DNA of 64,000 nucleotides from Desulfovibrio sp. An276 (GCF_002159665.1 NZ_NFJC01000002.1:62001-126000), one strand, 5' to 3'; shown: positions 51,748 through 61,421, counted from the first letter of the stretch. Translations and numbers: made by a program. Notes: generated by a model not told the origin, from the sequence alone.

Positions 51748-53877
51748 CTATTCGTCCTTGCCGTTGTCGGATTTGAGCATCTGCGCCACGATGTGGTTGG
51801 CTATCTCATCGATGGAGGGCTCTGAGCTGTTTCCGCCCTCGGGCTGGGCGTTCGCGTCCGTTTCAGCCTTCACCTCCTCTTCAGCCTTCGCGTTCACGGA
51901 TTCTGCGTCAAGCACTGCGCTGGCAAAAAGGGACTGCTCTGCGACTATAGGCGTGCTTTCCTGGGGTGCATCCTGGGGAACGTCCTGGGAGGCAGCGCCT
52001 TCTTCGAGCATATCTACCGGAGCTTCGGGCTGGGAGGGCTCTTTGGCAATGGCAGATGTTGTTTCGAATCCGGTTGCGACCTCCTCTGCGGGTATTTCTT
52101 CTGCGTTCTTTCTGCGTCTGCCCCTCCTGCCCGTGACAGGCTGGCCAGCGCGCTTTTCGAAATAGAGCATCTGCTGATAGGTCAGGCCCAGAAGCTTGCC
52201 GGCCCTGGCCTTGGAACCGTCGCACATGACAAGGGCCTTGTTGATAAATTCCATGCGCTTGTCGGCCAGCCACTGTTCGAGATTTGAGGGCAGGAAATCG
52301 TCCGCCTCTTCGCTTGCGGAAGAGACAGCCACAGGTGCTGGAGCCTCGGGCACGGATTCTTGCGCAGCCTCTTGTGCAATCTCTGCCTGAACCAGGGCTT
52401 CGGGCTCTTCCTCGACCTTCTGGACCAAGGCTGCGGGCGCGTTTTCCTCGACAACGGGAGCGGGAGCCACAGGGGCAACAAGAGTCGCTGGAGCAGCTGC
52501 CGGTTCGGGTGTGCAAACGGCAGGGGCCTGCGGGCGCACCATGGTGAGATGGCGCTCGATATCTTGCCCTGTAATGACCTCGCTTTGCCTTGCAAGAGCC
52601 CGCACGCAGGAGAGCAGCAGAACCTGACGCAGTTCCTGCACATTGCCGGGCCAGGGGCAGGCCCTGAGCATGTCCATGGCATCGCGAGTGAGCTGCCAGG
52701 AGCGGGAAAGCTCATTGGCCTCGCGGCCAAGGGAGGCCAGAATCTCCTCGATGATGGCGGCAAAGCGCCCGCTGTCGGAGGCAATGATGTCGCGCAGGGA
52801 GAGCAGGCGCACAGGGCACATGGCAATGAGGGTGAAAAGATCCTGCCTGAAAAGGCCAGCGCTCACATCCAGGGCAAGCTCCCTTGCCGTGGAGGCGACA
52901 ATGCGCACATTGTCCACGCGCCTTTTTGCACCGCCTGGGACCTCGTACTCGCGTTCTGTCAGGGTGCGCACAAGAACGGCCTGCCACTCTGCGGGCAAAT
53001 GTTCAACGCCGTTCAGGTAGAGGGTGCCGCCGCGGGCCTTCTCGAAGGCTCCGGGGCAAGGGCCTTCCTCGCTCTGTCTGCCAAAGAGGGCAGCAGCAAA
53101 GTCCGCAAACGGGCCTGCCGCAAGGGTTGCACAGTGGACCTCTGCAAAGTTGTTCCTGTGCCCGGCACAGGCCTCGTGGATCTGCCTGGCAAAGAAGGAT
53201 TTGCCAACGCCTGTCTCGCCCGTGACGAGGATGCTTATGGCGCGCACGGGCGCGTAGATCTTGAGGATTTCCGAGGAGAGCGCTGCGTCGGCAAGGCAAA
53301 CGTCCAGGGGAGCGGACCAGAGCTCTGCGGGCAGCCTGAAGGGCAGGCGAACCTCATGGCACTGTGTGCCGTCGGCAGCGGCATGGGCCGGGTCTACGGT
53401 GCGCCAGGCGTGACCACCGGCGTAGCGGACCTGGCTTGCGTAGAAAAGGGCCGCCTGCATGGCAGGTGTCCCGGCCGTGAGATGGAAGCTGAAGGAAGCG
53501 GCCTCATCGGCACTCCAGTTCCTGGCAAGGAAGGCCTCGGTGGCTTGCCACACCTCTTCGTGGGAGAAGGGATCCGTGACGCCTGTCTCGACCACTGTGC
53601 AGGCTGCCTTTGTTCCGCGTTCCACAAAGGCGCGCAAAAGCCCCGCGTCCCTGGCAGTGTCCGCTGCAGCAAGAAGATAGATCTGCCTTGCGGAAAGCCA
53701 GTCTGTCAGGGTGCGCACAGGGCCGTTTGCGCCCTCCCCGTCCAGCACGGTGCAGGAGCGGATGTCCTCTTCCCTTGTGCCGTCAATGCCGTTTCTTGCG
53801 CAAAAGGCGCGGGCAATTCGTACGTCCTCTGCTCCCACCCAGGAAACAATGACATTGTCTTTGGATGTGTTCTCCAT
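51748..53877 (-). CDS. AAA+ regulator with CARF-like N-terminus and degenerate sigma-54-activator motifs
   Basis: 709 residues from ATG 53877. Residues 1-170 look like a CARF/RtcR-type ligand-sensing domain (SFHLTAGTPAMQAALFYASQ at ~130-148). The AAA+ domain follows: Walker A TGETGVGKSFFARQIHEACA (~219-238), arginine finger region GLFRQDLFTLI (~341). Two features of sigma-54 activators are missing: the GAFTGA loop is replaced by ALFGRQSEEGPCPGAFEKA, and Walker B is LYLNGVEHL rather than LFLDEI. Residues ~455-525 are an Ala/Pro/Glu linker, ~530-580 a Fis-type HTH (INKALVMCDGSKARAGKLLG), and the last ~130 residues an acidic disordered tail. No RtcA/RtcB genes are near. Probably a divergent DNA-binding regulator. 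Confidence 0.8.
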   Translation of the reverse strand: MENTSKDNVIVSWVGAEDVRIARAFCARNGIDGTREEDIRSCTVLDGEGANGPVRTLTDWLSARQIYLLAAADTARDAGLLRAFVERGTKAACTVVETGVTDPFSHEEVWQATEAFLARNWSADEAASFSFHLTAGTPAMQAALFYASQVRYAGGHAWRTVDPAHAAADGTQCHEVRLPFRLPAELWSAPLDVCLADAALSSEILKIYAPVRAISILVTGETGVGKSFFARQIHEACAGHRNNFAEVHCATLAAGPFADFAAALFGRQSEEGPCPGAFEKARGGTLYLNGVEHLPAEWQAVLVRTLTEREYEVPGGAKRRVDNVRIVASTARELALDVSAGLFRQDLFTLIAMCPVRLLSLRDIIASDSGRFAAIIEEILASLGREANELSRSWQLTRDAMDMLRACPWPGNVQELRQVLLLSCVRALARQSEVITGQDIERHLTMVRPQAPAVCTPEPAAAPATLVAPVAPAPVVEENAPAALVQKVEEEPEALVQAEIAQEAAQESVPEAPAPVAVSSASEEADDFLPSNLEQWLADKRMEFINKALVMCDGSKARAGKLLGLTYQQMLYFEKRAGQPVTGRRGRRRKNAEEIPAEEVATGFETTSAIAKEPSQPEAPVDMLEEGAASQDVPQDAPQESTPIVAEQSLFASAVLDAESVNAKAEEEVKAETDANAQPEGGNSSEPSIDEIANHIVAQMLKSDNGKDE

Positions 53878-54269
53878 GATACCCCCCAACTCCATATGCT
53901 GCGACATGTCCTGCCAGCCGCTAGTGTTTTCCCTGTGTGTCTTCACTGCGTCCAGGCTCCCCGCAAGGGACGCGGGACGCAACGGTCTGAAAATATGTGT
54001 CAGAATAGAGGACAAAGGCTCCAATAACAAGTGCCCGGTTTGCCTGTCCCATGGCAATTGCAAAAGCCGTAGAAGCAGGGGTACGCTTCGGGGTTGCTTC
54101 GGCAGGTACTTTGCTGGCATTGACAGGGCCTGCGGCTGGCGACTACTTTCTGTCCGTCAGGAATGCCTCTGACGTGAAGCCGTTTTTTCGGGAACACCCT
54201 CGGGAAAATGGCCTTTTTTGTGCACGAACCTTCTGTTTGTGGGCCATAGGCCCTCTGGAGATTTTGGAT

Positions 54270-55211
54270 ATGGACAGAAGAAACTTCATCAGGGTCGGCT
54301 CCCTTGCGGCCGCAGCCCTTGCCGGAGCCACTGTGGCCCATGCTGCGGAACCAAAGGTCTGGCTCAACATGACCCAAAAGGAACTGGACGACGCCTACAC
54401 CCAGGACAGGTACGCTGCCAACGCAGTGCAGGTGAGCAGACGCTACGCCCTTGCCAGCGCCTACACACGTTCTCTTCTGGGGAAACCTGAGCGCATCCCC
54501 TATGGCAGGCAAATGGTCGAGGCCCTGGATCTCTTCAGGGCAAAAGGGGACAAGGCGCCCGTGAACATCTTCATCCACGGCGGAGCCTGGAAGACAGGGA
54601 CAGCCGAAAAGTACAGCTTTGTGGCAGCCCCCTTTGTCATGGCGGGAGCTGCCTGCATCATTCCGGACTTTTCCTCTGTGGAAGACGCGGACGGGGATTT
54701 GGGCTATCTCGCAGGTCAGCTGCAAAGGCTTGTCCGCTTTGTGTACGCGGCGGCAGACAAGCTTGGCTGCGACAGGGAGCGCATCTTTGTGTCCGGCCAT
54801 TCCTCTGGAGCGCATCTTGCCGCAGTACTGCTCACAACGGACTGGACGAAATACGGCCTTCCGGCAAATGTCCTCAAGGGAGGCATGTGCTGCAGCGGGA
54901 TGTTCGACCTGAAGCCGGTTCGCCTCTCCATCAGAAGCAGCTATGTGCACATCACGGACGAGAGCGAGGAGGCCTTGAGTCCGCAAAGGCATATTGATCG
55001 CATCAATGCCCCGCTCCTTCTTGTCAGGGGCTCGCTGGAAACGCCGGAGTTCATTCGCCAGACGGACGAGTTTGCCCAAAAGTGCAGGGAGAAGGGAAAG
55101 GATGTGCAGAGCATGGTCCTTCAGGAGTACAACCACTTCGAGGTCCTGGAACCCCTTGGCAACCCCTGCTCTGCCCTGGCAGGGGCCACGCTGAAGCAGA
55201 TGGGCCTGTAG
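54270..55211 (+). CDS. Tat-exported alpha/beta hydrolase (kynurenine-formamidase/esterase-like)
   Basis: 313 residues from ATG 54270 (CTGGAG upstream; the longer frame is not conserved). Twin-arginine signal MDRRNFIRVGSLAAAALAGA ending AHA. The hydrolase core has the oxyanion HGGAW motif (NIFIHGGAWKTG), nucleophile elbow VSGHSSGAHLAA with catalytic Ser, and late LVRGSLETPEF and NHFEVLEPL giving the Asp/Glu and His. Related enzymes hydrolyse arylformamides or carboxyl esters. Convergent with another, broken, secreted hydrolase. Confidence 0.85.
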   Translation: MDRRNFIRVGSLAAAALAGATVAHAAEPKVWLNMTQKELDDAYTQDRYAANAVQVSRRYALASAYTRSLLGKPERIPYGRQMVEALDLFRAKGDKAPVNIFIHGGAWKTGTAEKYSFVAAPFVMAGAACIIPDFSSVEDADGDLGYLAGQLQRLVRFVYAAADKLGCDRERIFVSGHSSGAHLAAVLLTTDWTKYGLPANVLKGGMCCSGMFDLKPVRLSIRSSYVHITDESEEALSPQRHIDRINAPLLLVRGSLETPEFIRQTDEFAQKCREKGKDVQSMVLQEYNHFEVLEPLGNPCSALAGATLKQMGL

Positions 55212-55270
55212 CGACAGCCCCCCAGACACCGCAGATTGGCTAAACTCTGTTTCGCCAATCTGCTGTCGCA

Positions 55271-56447
55271 CTACTTTTGCAGCGGAATGGTCACCCGGGA
55301 AGTCTTTGCAGGCATGGGTCCAGTGTGGGGATGACCTGAGCCATCAAGGCCCTTTTTGTGCAGCCACTCTTCCATGAGGCGCGCAACCTCAAGGTTGTTG
55401 GTGTCCGCAAAGGGCGCGTGGGTGTTGCCCCTAATCCCCATATCCGGAAGGACAAGCAGGGTTGCGTCCCCGCCGCGGCGGTTGATGGCATCCACAAAGG
55501 CGCGAGCTCTGGCCTTGGAGATGCGCCACACCTCCACATGAAGAATGTCGCTTATGGTTTCGCTGATATTGTCGCCGTAGATGAGAAGGATGGGCATGCG
55601 GGTGAGCCTTTCGAATTCTTTGGCTGGCACCTCCCTGCATGAGCTTGGCTATGAACTTGTCCTTCACTGGCACATCGGGGATTGGTTCATCGTCCGGGAA
55701 GACAAGCTGGCCTGGCTCAAAGGCGACAATGGCCCGTATGGAGTCGGAGGCAAACATGCCGGCAAACCAGCCGTACTGGCCGCTGTTGGAGTGGGTGACA
55801 AGGATGGCAGGGCCTGTGCGCTCAAGAAGGGAAGCCATGGCTTTCCCCATGAAGGCGCGATGTTCATTGTCTCTGGGCTCGCTCCCTGTGTCCGGGGTCT
55901 GCTGGCGGAAGAACTGCTCGATGGAGGCAGGATCAGATGGAAAGCGCACACCGGGATAGAGGCTTGCCTTGCCGGGCGGAACCCAGAGGCCGTTGCGAAA
56001 GGCGTTCCAGGTGAAGCTTTCCCTCGTAGTCGTGGGATCCACACTTTGCTCGATCCTTTCGCTTGTGTAGCCAGCCCTGCCCCTGCGCGGCTGATCGATG
56101 ATGTAGGTGCCCCAGCCATGCCGTGGCAAAATGGCCTGATAGCCCTCGCGGCCATCAGGGGTGGACTCGAAGCATTTGCCGGATTGGCCTACGCCGTGCC
56201 AGAGGATGAGGGGATAGTCCCTGGCCTTTTCCGGGACGTAGAACTGCGCGTAGCCATGGTCCCCGTGAAAGGTCTCCCCGTCGGCCCTGTGGATAACGCT
56301 TCCGCCAAAGAAAAGGCTTCCCATGGTGGCAAGGACTATGAGGCCCTGTTCGGACTTTTGCGCAAGCGCCTGCCCGCCCTGCGCAAACATCAGGGCAAGA
56401 GCCAGCACGCAGGCAGAGCCAAGGTGCCAAATGTTTTTGTGTCTCAT
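55271..56447 (-). pseudogene. Secreted alpha/beta hydrolase, frameshifted
   Basis: From ATG 56447 (GGGAGGA upstream) a signal peptide ending GGQALA is followed by LILWHGVGQSGKCFESTPDG and TGPAILVTHSNSGQYGW (nucleophile elbow with Ser), up to about 55635. There an extra base in a G run shifts the frame; the other frame continues VPAKEFERLTRMPILLIYGD and MGIRGNTHAPF with the catalytic Asp and His, to the stop at 55271. The joined protein would be ~390 residues and have a complete triad. Either a pseudogene or one assembly error. Confidence 0.75.
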
Positions 56448-56563
56448 GCTGTCCTCCCTGGGGAGAGTCCCCGTATTCATGCAATAGGAAAAAGGGCCTT
56501 GCTACGGAATAGCAAAATGGTCTAAGAGTCTTAACCATGAGTTAATAGCCCCGGGAGGCATGC

Positions 56564-57139
56564 ATGCTCAGTCAGCAGATGCGGATATTTTTGCGCGTGG
56601 CAGAGTGCGGAAGTTTCACAAAGGCCTCGCTTTTCGAGCACATGACGCCTGTGGCGGTGATGAAGCATATCAACGCCATGGAGTACAGGCTGGGGCTGAC
56701 ACTCTTCGAGCGCAGCAGCAGGGGTGTCAGGCTCACGTCTGCCGGGCAGTCGCTCTACGAAGAGGGACTGCGCATGCAGGAGGAAGAAGAAAGGGCTCTC
56801 GCACGGGCAAAGGCCGCGCAGGAGCGCGACGAGCGGACCATACGGGTGGGATCTTCCATGCTCAATCCCTGCACACGCATCATGGACATGGTGGCGGACA
56901 ACAGGGAGCTTTTTTCGGGCTTCAGGTTTCGCGTGGTCCCCTATGACGACAACAGGGAGAAGATACTGTCCCTCATCTCTTCGCTTGGCTCGAATATCGA
57001 CATTCTTGTTGGTGTCTTCAACTCGAAGCGCATGCAGGAGCAGGCAAGCTATCTTGTGCTCGGAAGCTACAGACTCACTGTGAGCCTTTCCAAGAACCAC
57101 AGGCTGGCGGGAAGGGAGCGCATAGAGCTTTCGGACCTA
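56564..57139 (+). pseudogene. LysR-type regulator, 5' part, interrupted by an IS630-family element
   Basis: Residues 1-60 are the LysR HTH (MRIFLRVAECGSFTKASLFE, LGLTLFERSSRGVRLTSAG), followed by the start of the effector domain (TIRVGSSMLNPC). The frame is cut at codon CTA 57137-57139 by the insertion; the remainder lies at 58826-59152. Joining the two ends with one copy of the target restores GAC CTA GGT GGG, an unbroken frame. The divergent position to the broken hydrolase suggests it once controlled that gene. Confidence 0.9.
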
Positions 57140-57155
57140 GTAGTCGATAAATTTT
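57136..57155 (+). repeat. Left terminal inverted repeat of the IS630-family element
   Basis: Starts CCTAGTAGTC; matches the reverse complement of 58811-58830 at 19 of 20 positions. Confidence 0.9.
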
Positions 57156-57298
57156 GACGTGAAAAAATATTAGAAATTTATTATAGGATAGCCTGAATGG
57201 CTGGAAGCCGAATTGCTTCCAGACTTAACCCTGTGTTTTTCTGAATATTTGATTTAAAATTGACCATTTTTGATTTTCTTTTGAAGAGAGGAAAAAAA

Positions 57299-58718
57299 AT
57301 GGAAAGATACATAATTAATTTGAGCTATGAAGAAATTCAGGCTATCAAAAAAATCATAGAATCCACTGACGAAAACAGCAAAGTCAATAGAAATGCCCAC
57401 ATAATTTTAGCATGTAACAGAAGCATATTTTCAAAAGCTCTTCAACTTAATATAGAATCAATATGTAATAAGTTTAATATTAGTAGTTTAACTGTATTAA
57501 ACATAAGAAAAGGATATATTTCATCTGGAATTAATTTTCTTCAACCAAAACAAAAGAGAGTGTTAATTAATAAAAACAACACTAGCAAGTATAATCATTA
57601 TAAAATTATATTAGAACAAAAAGAAATCATATTGTTAAATGAAATCATTGTTAAGAAACCAGAAACTCAGACAGCTAAAAAAGCTAAAGCTTTATTATTG
57701 CTTGATGAAGGTCCTTTTAATAAGAAAAATAAAACTTTGAAAGATATTAGTGATATGGTTTCTATTAGTATAGTCACATTAATGAGGATGAAGAAAAAAT
57801 TTGTTGAAGAAGGTATAGAAGCTGCAATAAACAGAAAAGTTCAAGATATATCAACAAGATATCGTAAATTTGATGGAGATACTGAGGCTCATATTACTAG
57901 AATAGCATGTAGTGAAACACCAGATGGAGCTTCACGCTGGACATTAGGAATGATTCAACAGAAATTGATTGATGAAGGTATAGTAACTACAATATCACGC
58001 ATGACGATCCACAACATTCTTCAAAAAAAATATCAAACCCCATTTGAGTGAATATTATAAAATTCCTCCCAAAGAAAATGCACAGTTTGTGGCAAATATG
58101 GAAGATATTCTTGCCGTATACAAGTTACCATATAATCCTGATGTTCCTGTTATATGTATGGACGAATCTCCAAAACAACTTATAGAAGAAATACATAAAC
58201 CCCTTCCAACGAAAGAAGGGAAAGTTAAAAAGATAGATCCCGAATATAAACGAAATGGTGTTGCCAATATTTTCATGGCAGTGGAGCCTTTAGGAGGTAG
58301 GAGATACGTTAAAGCCACTGAACATCGTTGTAAGACTGATTGGGCAATTTTTATGAAAAATTTATCAGAATTATATCCATATGCTTCTAAAATTATTATT
58401 GTTATGGACAATCTTAATACGCACACAACTGGATCTTTTTATGAAGCATTTCCACCATCTGAAGCACGCAAATTATCAACAAAATTTGAATTTCACTATA
58501 CTCCAAAACATTGAAGTTGGTTAAATATAGCAGAATCTGAACTTAGTGTTCTTGTTAGACAGTGTCTCAGTCAAAGAATACCAACACTTCATGAAATACA
58601 GCGCTTAATTACAATATGGCAAAATAATAGAAATAATAAACATGCAAAAGTAAATTGGCAATTCACAATTGATGATGCAAGGATAAAACTTCAAAGTTTA
58701 TACCCAAAATTCGAATAA
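57299..58718 (+). pseudogene. IS630-family DDE transposase, frameshift and stop
   Basis: ATG 57299 follows AGAGAGGA. The N-terminal part has helix-turn-helix segments (LKDISDMVSISIVTLMRMKK) to the stop at 58051. The next frame (from about 58028) continues IKPHLSEYYKIPPKENAQF with the DDE residues: VICMDESPKQL (first Asp), IIIVMDNLNTHT (second Asp). It stops at TGA 58512, where relatives have Gly in TPKHGSWLNIAE; the frame beyond supplies SWLNIAESE (catalytic Glu) and ends at 58718. An A8 run at 58021-58032 marks the frameshift, where loss of one A in the mRNA would restore the frame; the TGA remains. About 473 codons in total. Confidence 0.9.
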
Positions 58719-58810
58719 GTTTAAAATTAAATTCAAACACTATTTCAAGCAAATATTACGCCATATTACATAAGATTGTATTTATGATTTATTCTGTAAA
58801 TTAGCAAATC

Positions 58811-58830
58811 AAAATTTATAGACTACTAGG
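58811..58830 (-). repeat. Right terminal inverted repeat of the IS630-family element
   Basis: Ends GACTACTAGG; pairs with 57136-57155 with a single mismatch. Confidence 0.9.
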
Positions 58831-59152
58831 TGGGGAAAGGCTCATGATGGTACGCCTGGGGGATACGGAGATCCTCGACAACTTTGCAGCCTCTCTCAAG
58901 GAAGAACACCCGGACATCGCAATCGAGGAGACGGACTACTATTATGATGTGGAAACCTTCAACATGTGCGAGCAAAGGGAGTGCGTTTTGCTGACCCTGG
59001 AGGCCTGGAAGGACGTGCACCCGAACCTTGTGACCATACCCCTGGTCACGGACTGCGTAATCCCCTACGGCATACTTTATGCCAAAAGGCCCAGTCCCCA
59101 GGTGGCTGGCTTCATGGCACGCCTGGCTCCCTTGAGCAGCCTTCACAACTGA
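58826..59152 (+). pseudogene. LysR-type regulator, 3' part beyond the IS insertion
   Basis: CTA GGT GGG GAA AGG CTC ATG ATG continues the LysR frame cut at 57139: GGERLMMVRLGDTEILDNFA and IPLVTDCVIPYGILYAKRPS, typical of the second effector lobe of LysR proteins, to the stop at 59152. Without a promoter or ribosome binding site of its own it is not expected to be made. Confidence 0.85.
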
Positions 59153-59377
59153 GATTTCCTGCGACTGAAAAAGCGAAGCTGCTCGTTCCCGAAATGTGAA
59201 AAAAGTGCCGCGAGTTCCGCAGGGACAAGGGGACTTGTCCTTCCCGTATCCTGCCTGTCATAGCCCAAAAAAGTGATCTCCAGGTGTTGACTTTGAAATT
59301 CTATTTCATATAAATTGCCTCTCAGAAGGAAAATATGAATTAGGTTTTCAATTTCACCATCAACCCGGGAGTCAACC

Positions 59378-59830
59378 ATGCAAGACAAGCTTCCCCTGTT
59401 CAGTTTTCACAGCAACGGCAGAAACCTTCACCTGAAACTGCGCAGGGAGCCCGACAGGGAAGCACTCTCTTCCGTCTCTGTGCTTCTGAAAGACCACGCC
59501 AGGGCTGACGGCAGGCTCTTTGTGGACGTGCGCGATTTGAACGACATGAAGCCACAGGCAGCCATGTCCCTCAAAAGTGTCCTGAAGGAAACTTCCCTGC
59601 CTGCGAACAGCATCTATTTCAAGGGCCCCCTGGGCTTCAATCTGGCAAGCACAGGCAACCGCGTCCTTGTTGTACGGGAAAGGGGGCAGGCCTCAAGCGT
59701 TCCACAGGCAGCCAGCGGAAGATTTGCAAGGCGCCCCCACAAGTGCCGCTGCGGCGGACGCTGCGGGGACAAGTGCTGCCAGGTGACCGGTGGTCCCTGC
59801 TGCTCTGAAGGGCACGATCACAACGATTAG
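59378..59830 (+). CDS. Unknown protein with C-terminal Cys-rich cluster
   Basis: 150 residues from ATG 59378 (GGGAG seven bases upstream). Residues 1-105 have a regular alpha/beta pattern ([58 protein letters not shown]) without a family I recognise. Residues ~118-148 are [13 protein letters not shown], then [13 protein letters not shown]: eight Cys plus His, like a metallothionein or metal-delivery tail. A flavodoxin gene follows 70 bases later. Metal binding is inferred from composition only. Confidence 0.7.
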   Translation: MQDKLPLFSFHSNGRNLHLKLRREPDREALSSVSVLLKDHARADGRLFVDVRDLNDMKPQAAMSLKSVLKETSLPANSIYFKGPLGFNLASTGNRVLVVRERGQASSVPQAASGRFARRPHKCRCGGRCGDKCCQVTGGPCCSEGHDHND

Positions 59831-59900
59831 CCGACAAGGGGTATCCCCTCCTCAAATAGACAAACACACAACCCTCTACACCATCTTGAAGGAGCATCAC

Positions 59901-60350
59901 ATGAGCAAGGTTCTCATCATCTTTGGTTCCACTACCGGCAACACCGAAGGCATTGCCGGCAAGGTCGCTTCTCTCATCGAAGGCGCTGGTCACAGCGTCG
60001 AAGTAAAAAACGCGGCCGACATCAGCGACTGCACAGACATTGCGAAGGACTACGATGCTGTCCTCATGGGCTGCAGCTGCTGGGGCGACGAGGATGTCGA
60101 GCTGCAGGACGACTTTGTGCCCGTGTTCGAGGGCATTGGCTCCATGGGCCTTTCCGGCAAGAAGGTGGCTGCCTTTGCCTCCGGTGACTCCTCCTACCAG
60201 CATTTCTGCGGCTCTGTGGAGGTGATCGAGGAAGCTGCCAGGGAAGCCGGTGCTACCATCATTGCCGGTGGCCTGAAGGTGGACGGAGACGCTTCCGCTG
60301 CTCCGGATGAAATTGAGGACTTTGCAAAGTCCGTGGCCGCTTCCCTCTAA
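59901..60350 (+). CDS. Flavodoxin
   Basis: 149 residues from ATG 59901 (AAGGAG seven bases upstream). The FMN phosphate loop is [12 protein letters not shown] and the isoalloxazine loops appear as [16 protein letters not shown] and [13 protein letters not shown], all typical of short-chain flavodoxins of sulfate reducers. It carries low-potential electrons in place of ferredoxin. Convergent with the NrdG-like gene. Confidence 0.95.
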   Translation: MSKVLIIFGSTTGNTEGIAGKVASLIEGAGHSVEVKNAADISDCTDIAKDYDAVLMGCSCWGDEDVELQDDFVPVFEGIGSMGLSGKKVAAFASGDSSYQHFCGSVEVIEEAAREAGATIIAGGLKVDGDASAAPDEIEDFAKSVAASL

Positions 60351-60365
60351 AAAACGGACAAGGAT

Positions 60366-60393
60366 TGGGGGAGGAGAGCCCACCCCTCCCCCA
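60366..60393. terminator. Hairpin between flavodoxin and the activase gene
   Basis: TGGGGGAGG (60366-60374) pairs with CCTCCCCCA (60385-60393). No T-run directly after on the plus strand; a T-run follows some bases later on the minus strand. Confidence 0.45.
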
Positions 60394-60424
60394 TTCAACG
60401 CCTGGGCGCGGACGTTTTGCCCTG

Positions 60425-60949
60425 TCAGCGCGCCCTGGCGTTCTGCTGTTTCCAGAGACGGGCAAGCTCTTCCATGTCCGTTTTCTCCAAAAGGCGCTGG
60501 TTGGAGCTTCCGCGAAATTCCAGCTCGAGATTGCGCAGGGCTTCTACATAGGGGCCGTCCACAAGCCAGTCCACTTGCCCAAGAAGTTCTTCTGTGTGGC
60601 TGTCCTCCATGGCGCGGGCAAGCAGCTGCTCATAGGTGAAGCCAGAGTAGGCAAAGACGGTTTTGCCTGCCTCGTGGACTTTTTTGGCAAGCCAGACAAG
60701 CCCCTCAGGCTGCAAAAAGGGCTCGCCACCGGAGAAGGTGATTCCCGAAAGCAGGGGATCCTGGGCAAAAAGCTGCCAGATCTCTTCTGCGGACATGACG
60801 GTTCCACCGTCCAGGGCATGGGTTTGCGGGTTGTGGCAGCCAGGGCAGTTGTGCGTGCAGCCCTGCACAAAGACGCACATGCGTATGCCAGGGCCGTCCA
60901 CGATGCTCTCGTCTTCGATGCCGGCAATGCGCAAAAGTGGTGAGCTCAT
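60425..60949 (-). CDS. nrdG: Anaerobic ribonucleotide reductase activating protein (NrdG-like radical SAM)
   Basis: 174 residues from ATG 60949 (GGAGG six bases upstream). The radical SAM cluster is CVFVQGCTHNCPGCHNPQTH (CxxxCxxC), followed by the SAM-binding GITFSGGEPFLQPEGL. Short radical SAM proteins of this type generate the glycyl radical of class III ribonucleotide reductase. No nrdD is in the window, so a different glycyl-radical partner cannot be excluded. Confidence 0.82.
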   Translation of the reverse strand: MSSPLLRIAGIEDESIVDGPGIRMCVFVQGCTHNCPGCHNPQTHALDGGTVMSAEEIWQLFAQDPLLSGITFSGGEPFLQPEGLVWLAKKVHEAGKTVFAYSGFTYEQLLARAMEDSHTEELLGQVDWLVDGPYVEALRNLELEFRGSSNQRLLEKTDMEELARLWKQQNARAR

Positions 60950-61095
60950 GAGGGGCCTCCTTTTTTGTATGCCCCTTGCTACCCTCTTTGACCTGCGCAG
61001 TCCAGCCCGCCTGAAAATCAAGCAGCCTTTGGAAAGCGCGCTCACGCCTTCCAGGGGGGCACAAAAAAATACTACACACAAAATAAGGGGGTTCC

Positions 61096-61386
61096 ATGAC
61101 CAAGGCAGATCTTGTCAGACAGATTGCCGCAAAGGCAGGCATAACCCAGGTGAGCGCAGCCAAAATCCTCGAGGCCACCTTGTCCTCGCTCTCCGAAGTC
61201 ATGATCAGGGGAGACTCCATAACGCTTGGGGGCTTTGGCACATTCAAGCTGAGCGAGCACAAGGAGCGCAAGGCCCGCAACCCTTCCACTGGCGAGGCCA
61301 TGATTATTCCGGCGCGCAGGATGCCGCGCTTTTCTCCCGGAAAGGAGCTGCGAGCACTCATAGAGGCGACATCCTCGAAAGACTAG
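61096..61386 (+). CDS. HU-family DNA-binding protein
   Basis: 96 residues. MTKADLVRQIAAKAGITQVSAAKILEA begins the helical dimerisation body; GGFGTFKLSEHKERKARNPSTGE gives the beta arm with the conserved R-N-P turn, followed by PRFSPGKEL. A histone-like nucleoid protein bending DNA. A strong terminator follows. Divergent from the NrdG-like gene. Confidence 0.95.
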   Translation: MTKADLVRQIAAKAGITQVSAAKILEATLSSLSEVMIRGDSITLGGFGTFKLSEHKERKARNPSTGEAMIIPARRMPRFSPGKELRALIEATSSKD

Positions 61387-61421
61387 GACCAAAGGGCACG
61401 GGATTTTCCGAGACTCTCACG

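Larger units (their letters stand above)
57136..58830 (+). mobile_element. IS630-family insertion sequence, degenerate transposase
   Basis: About 1.69 kb, strongly AT-rich. The ends are 20-base near-perfect inverted repeats (one mismatch) at 57136-57155 and 58811-58830. Both carry CTAG, so the TA dinucleotide (57138-57139 and 58827-58828) is the duplicated target, as expected for IS630. The insertion sits inside a LysR gene whose frame is restored when the element is removed. It carries one transposase gene broken by a frameshift and a stop. Confidence 0.92.

Noticed and set aside
57178..57240. Hairpin CTGGAAGC/GCTTCCAG with a TTGC resembling sigma-54 -12
   Set aside because: The -24 part is poor and the site is in the IS leader; more likely a structural hairpin of the element.
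58512..58514. UGA in the transposase as a selenocysteine or recoded codon
   Set aside because: Relatives have Gly here, no selenocysteine-insertion-like hairpin follows, and another frameshift is present; simple decay is more likely.
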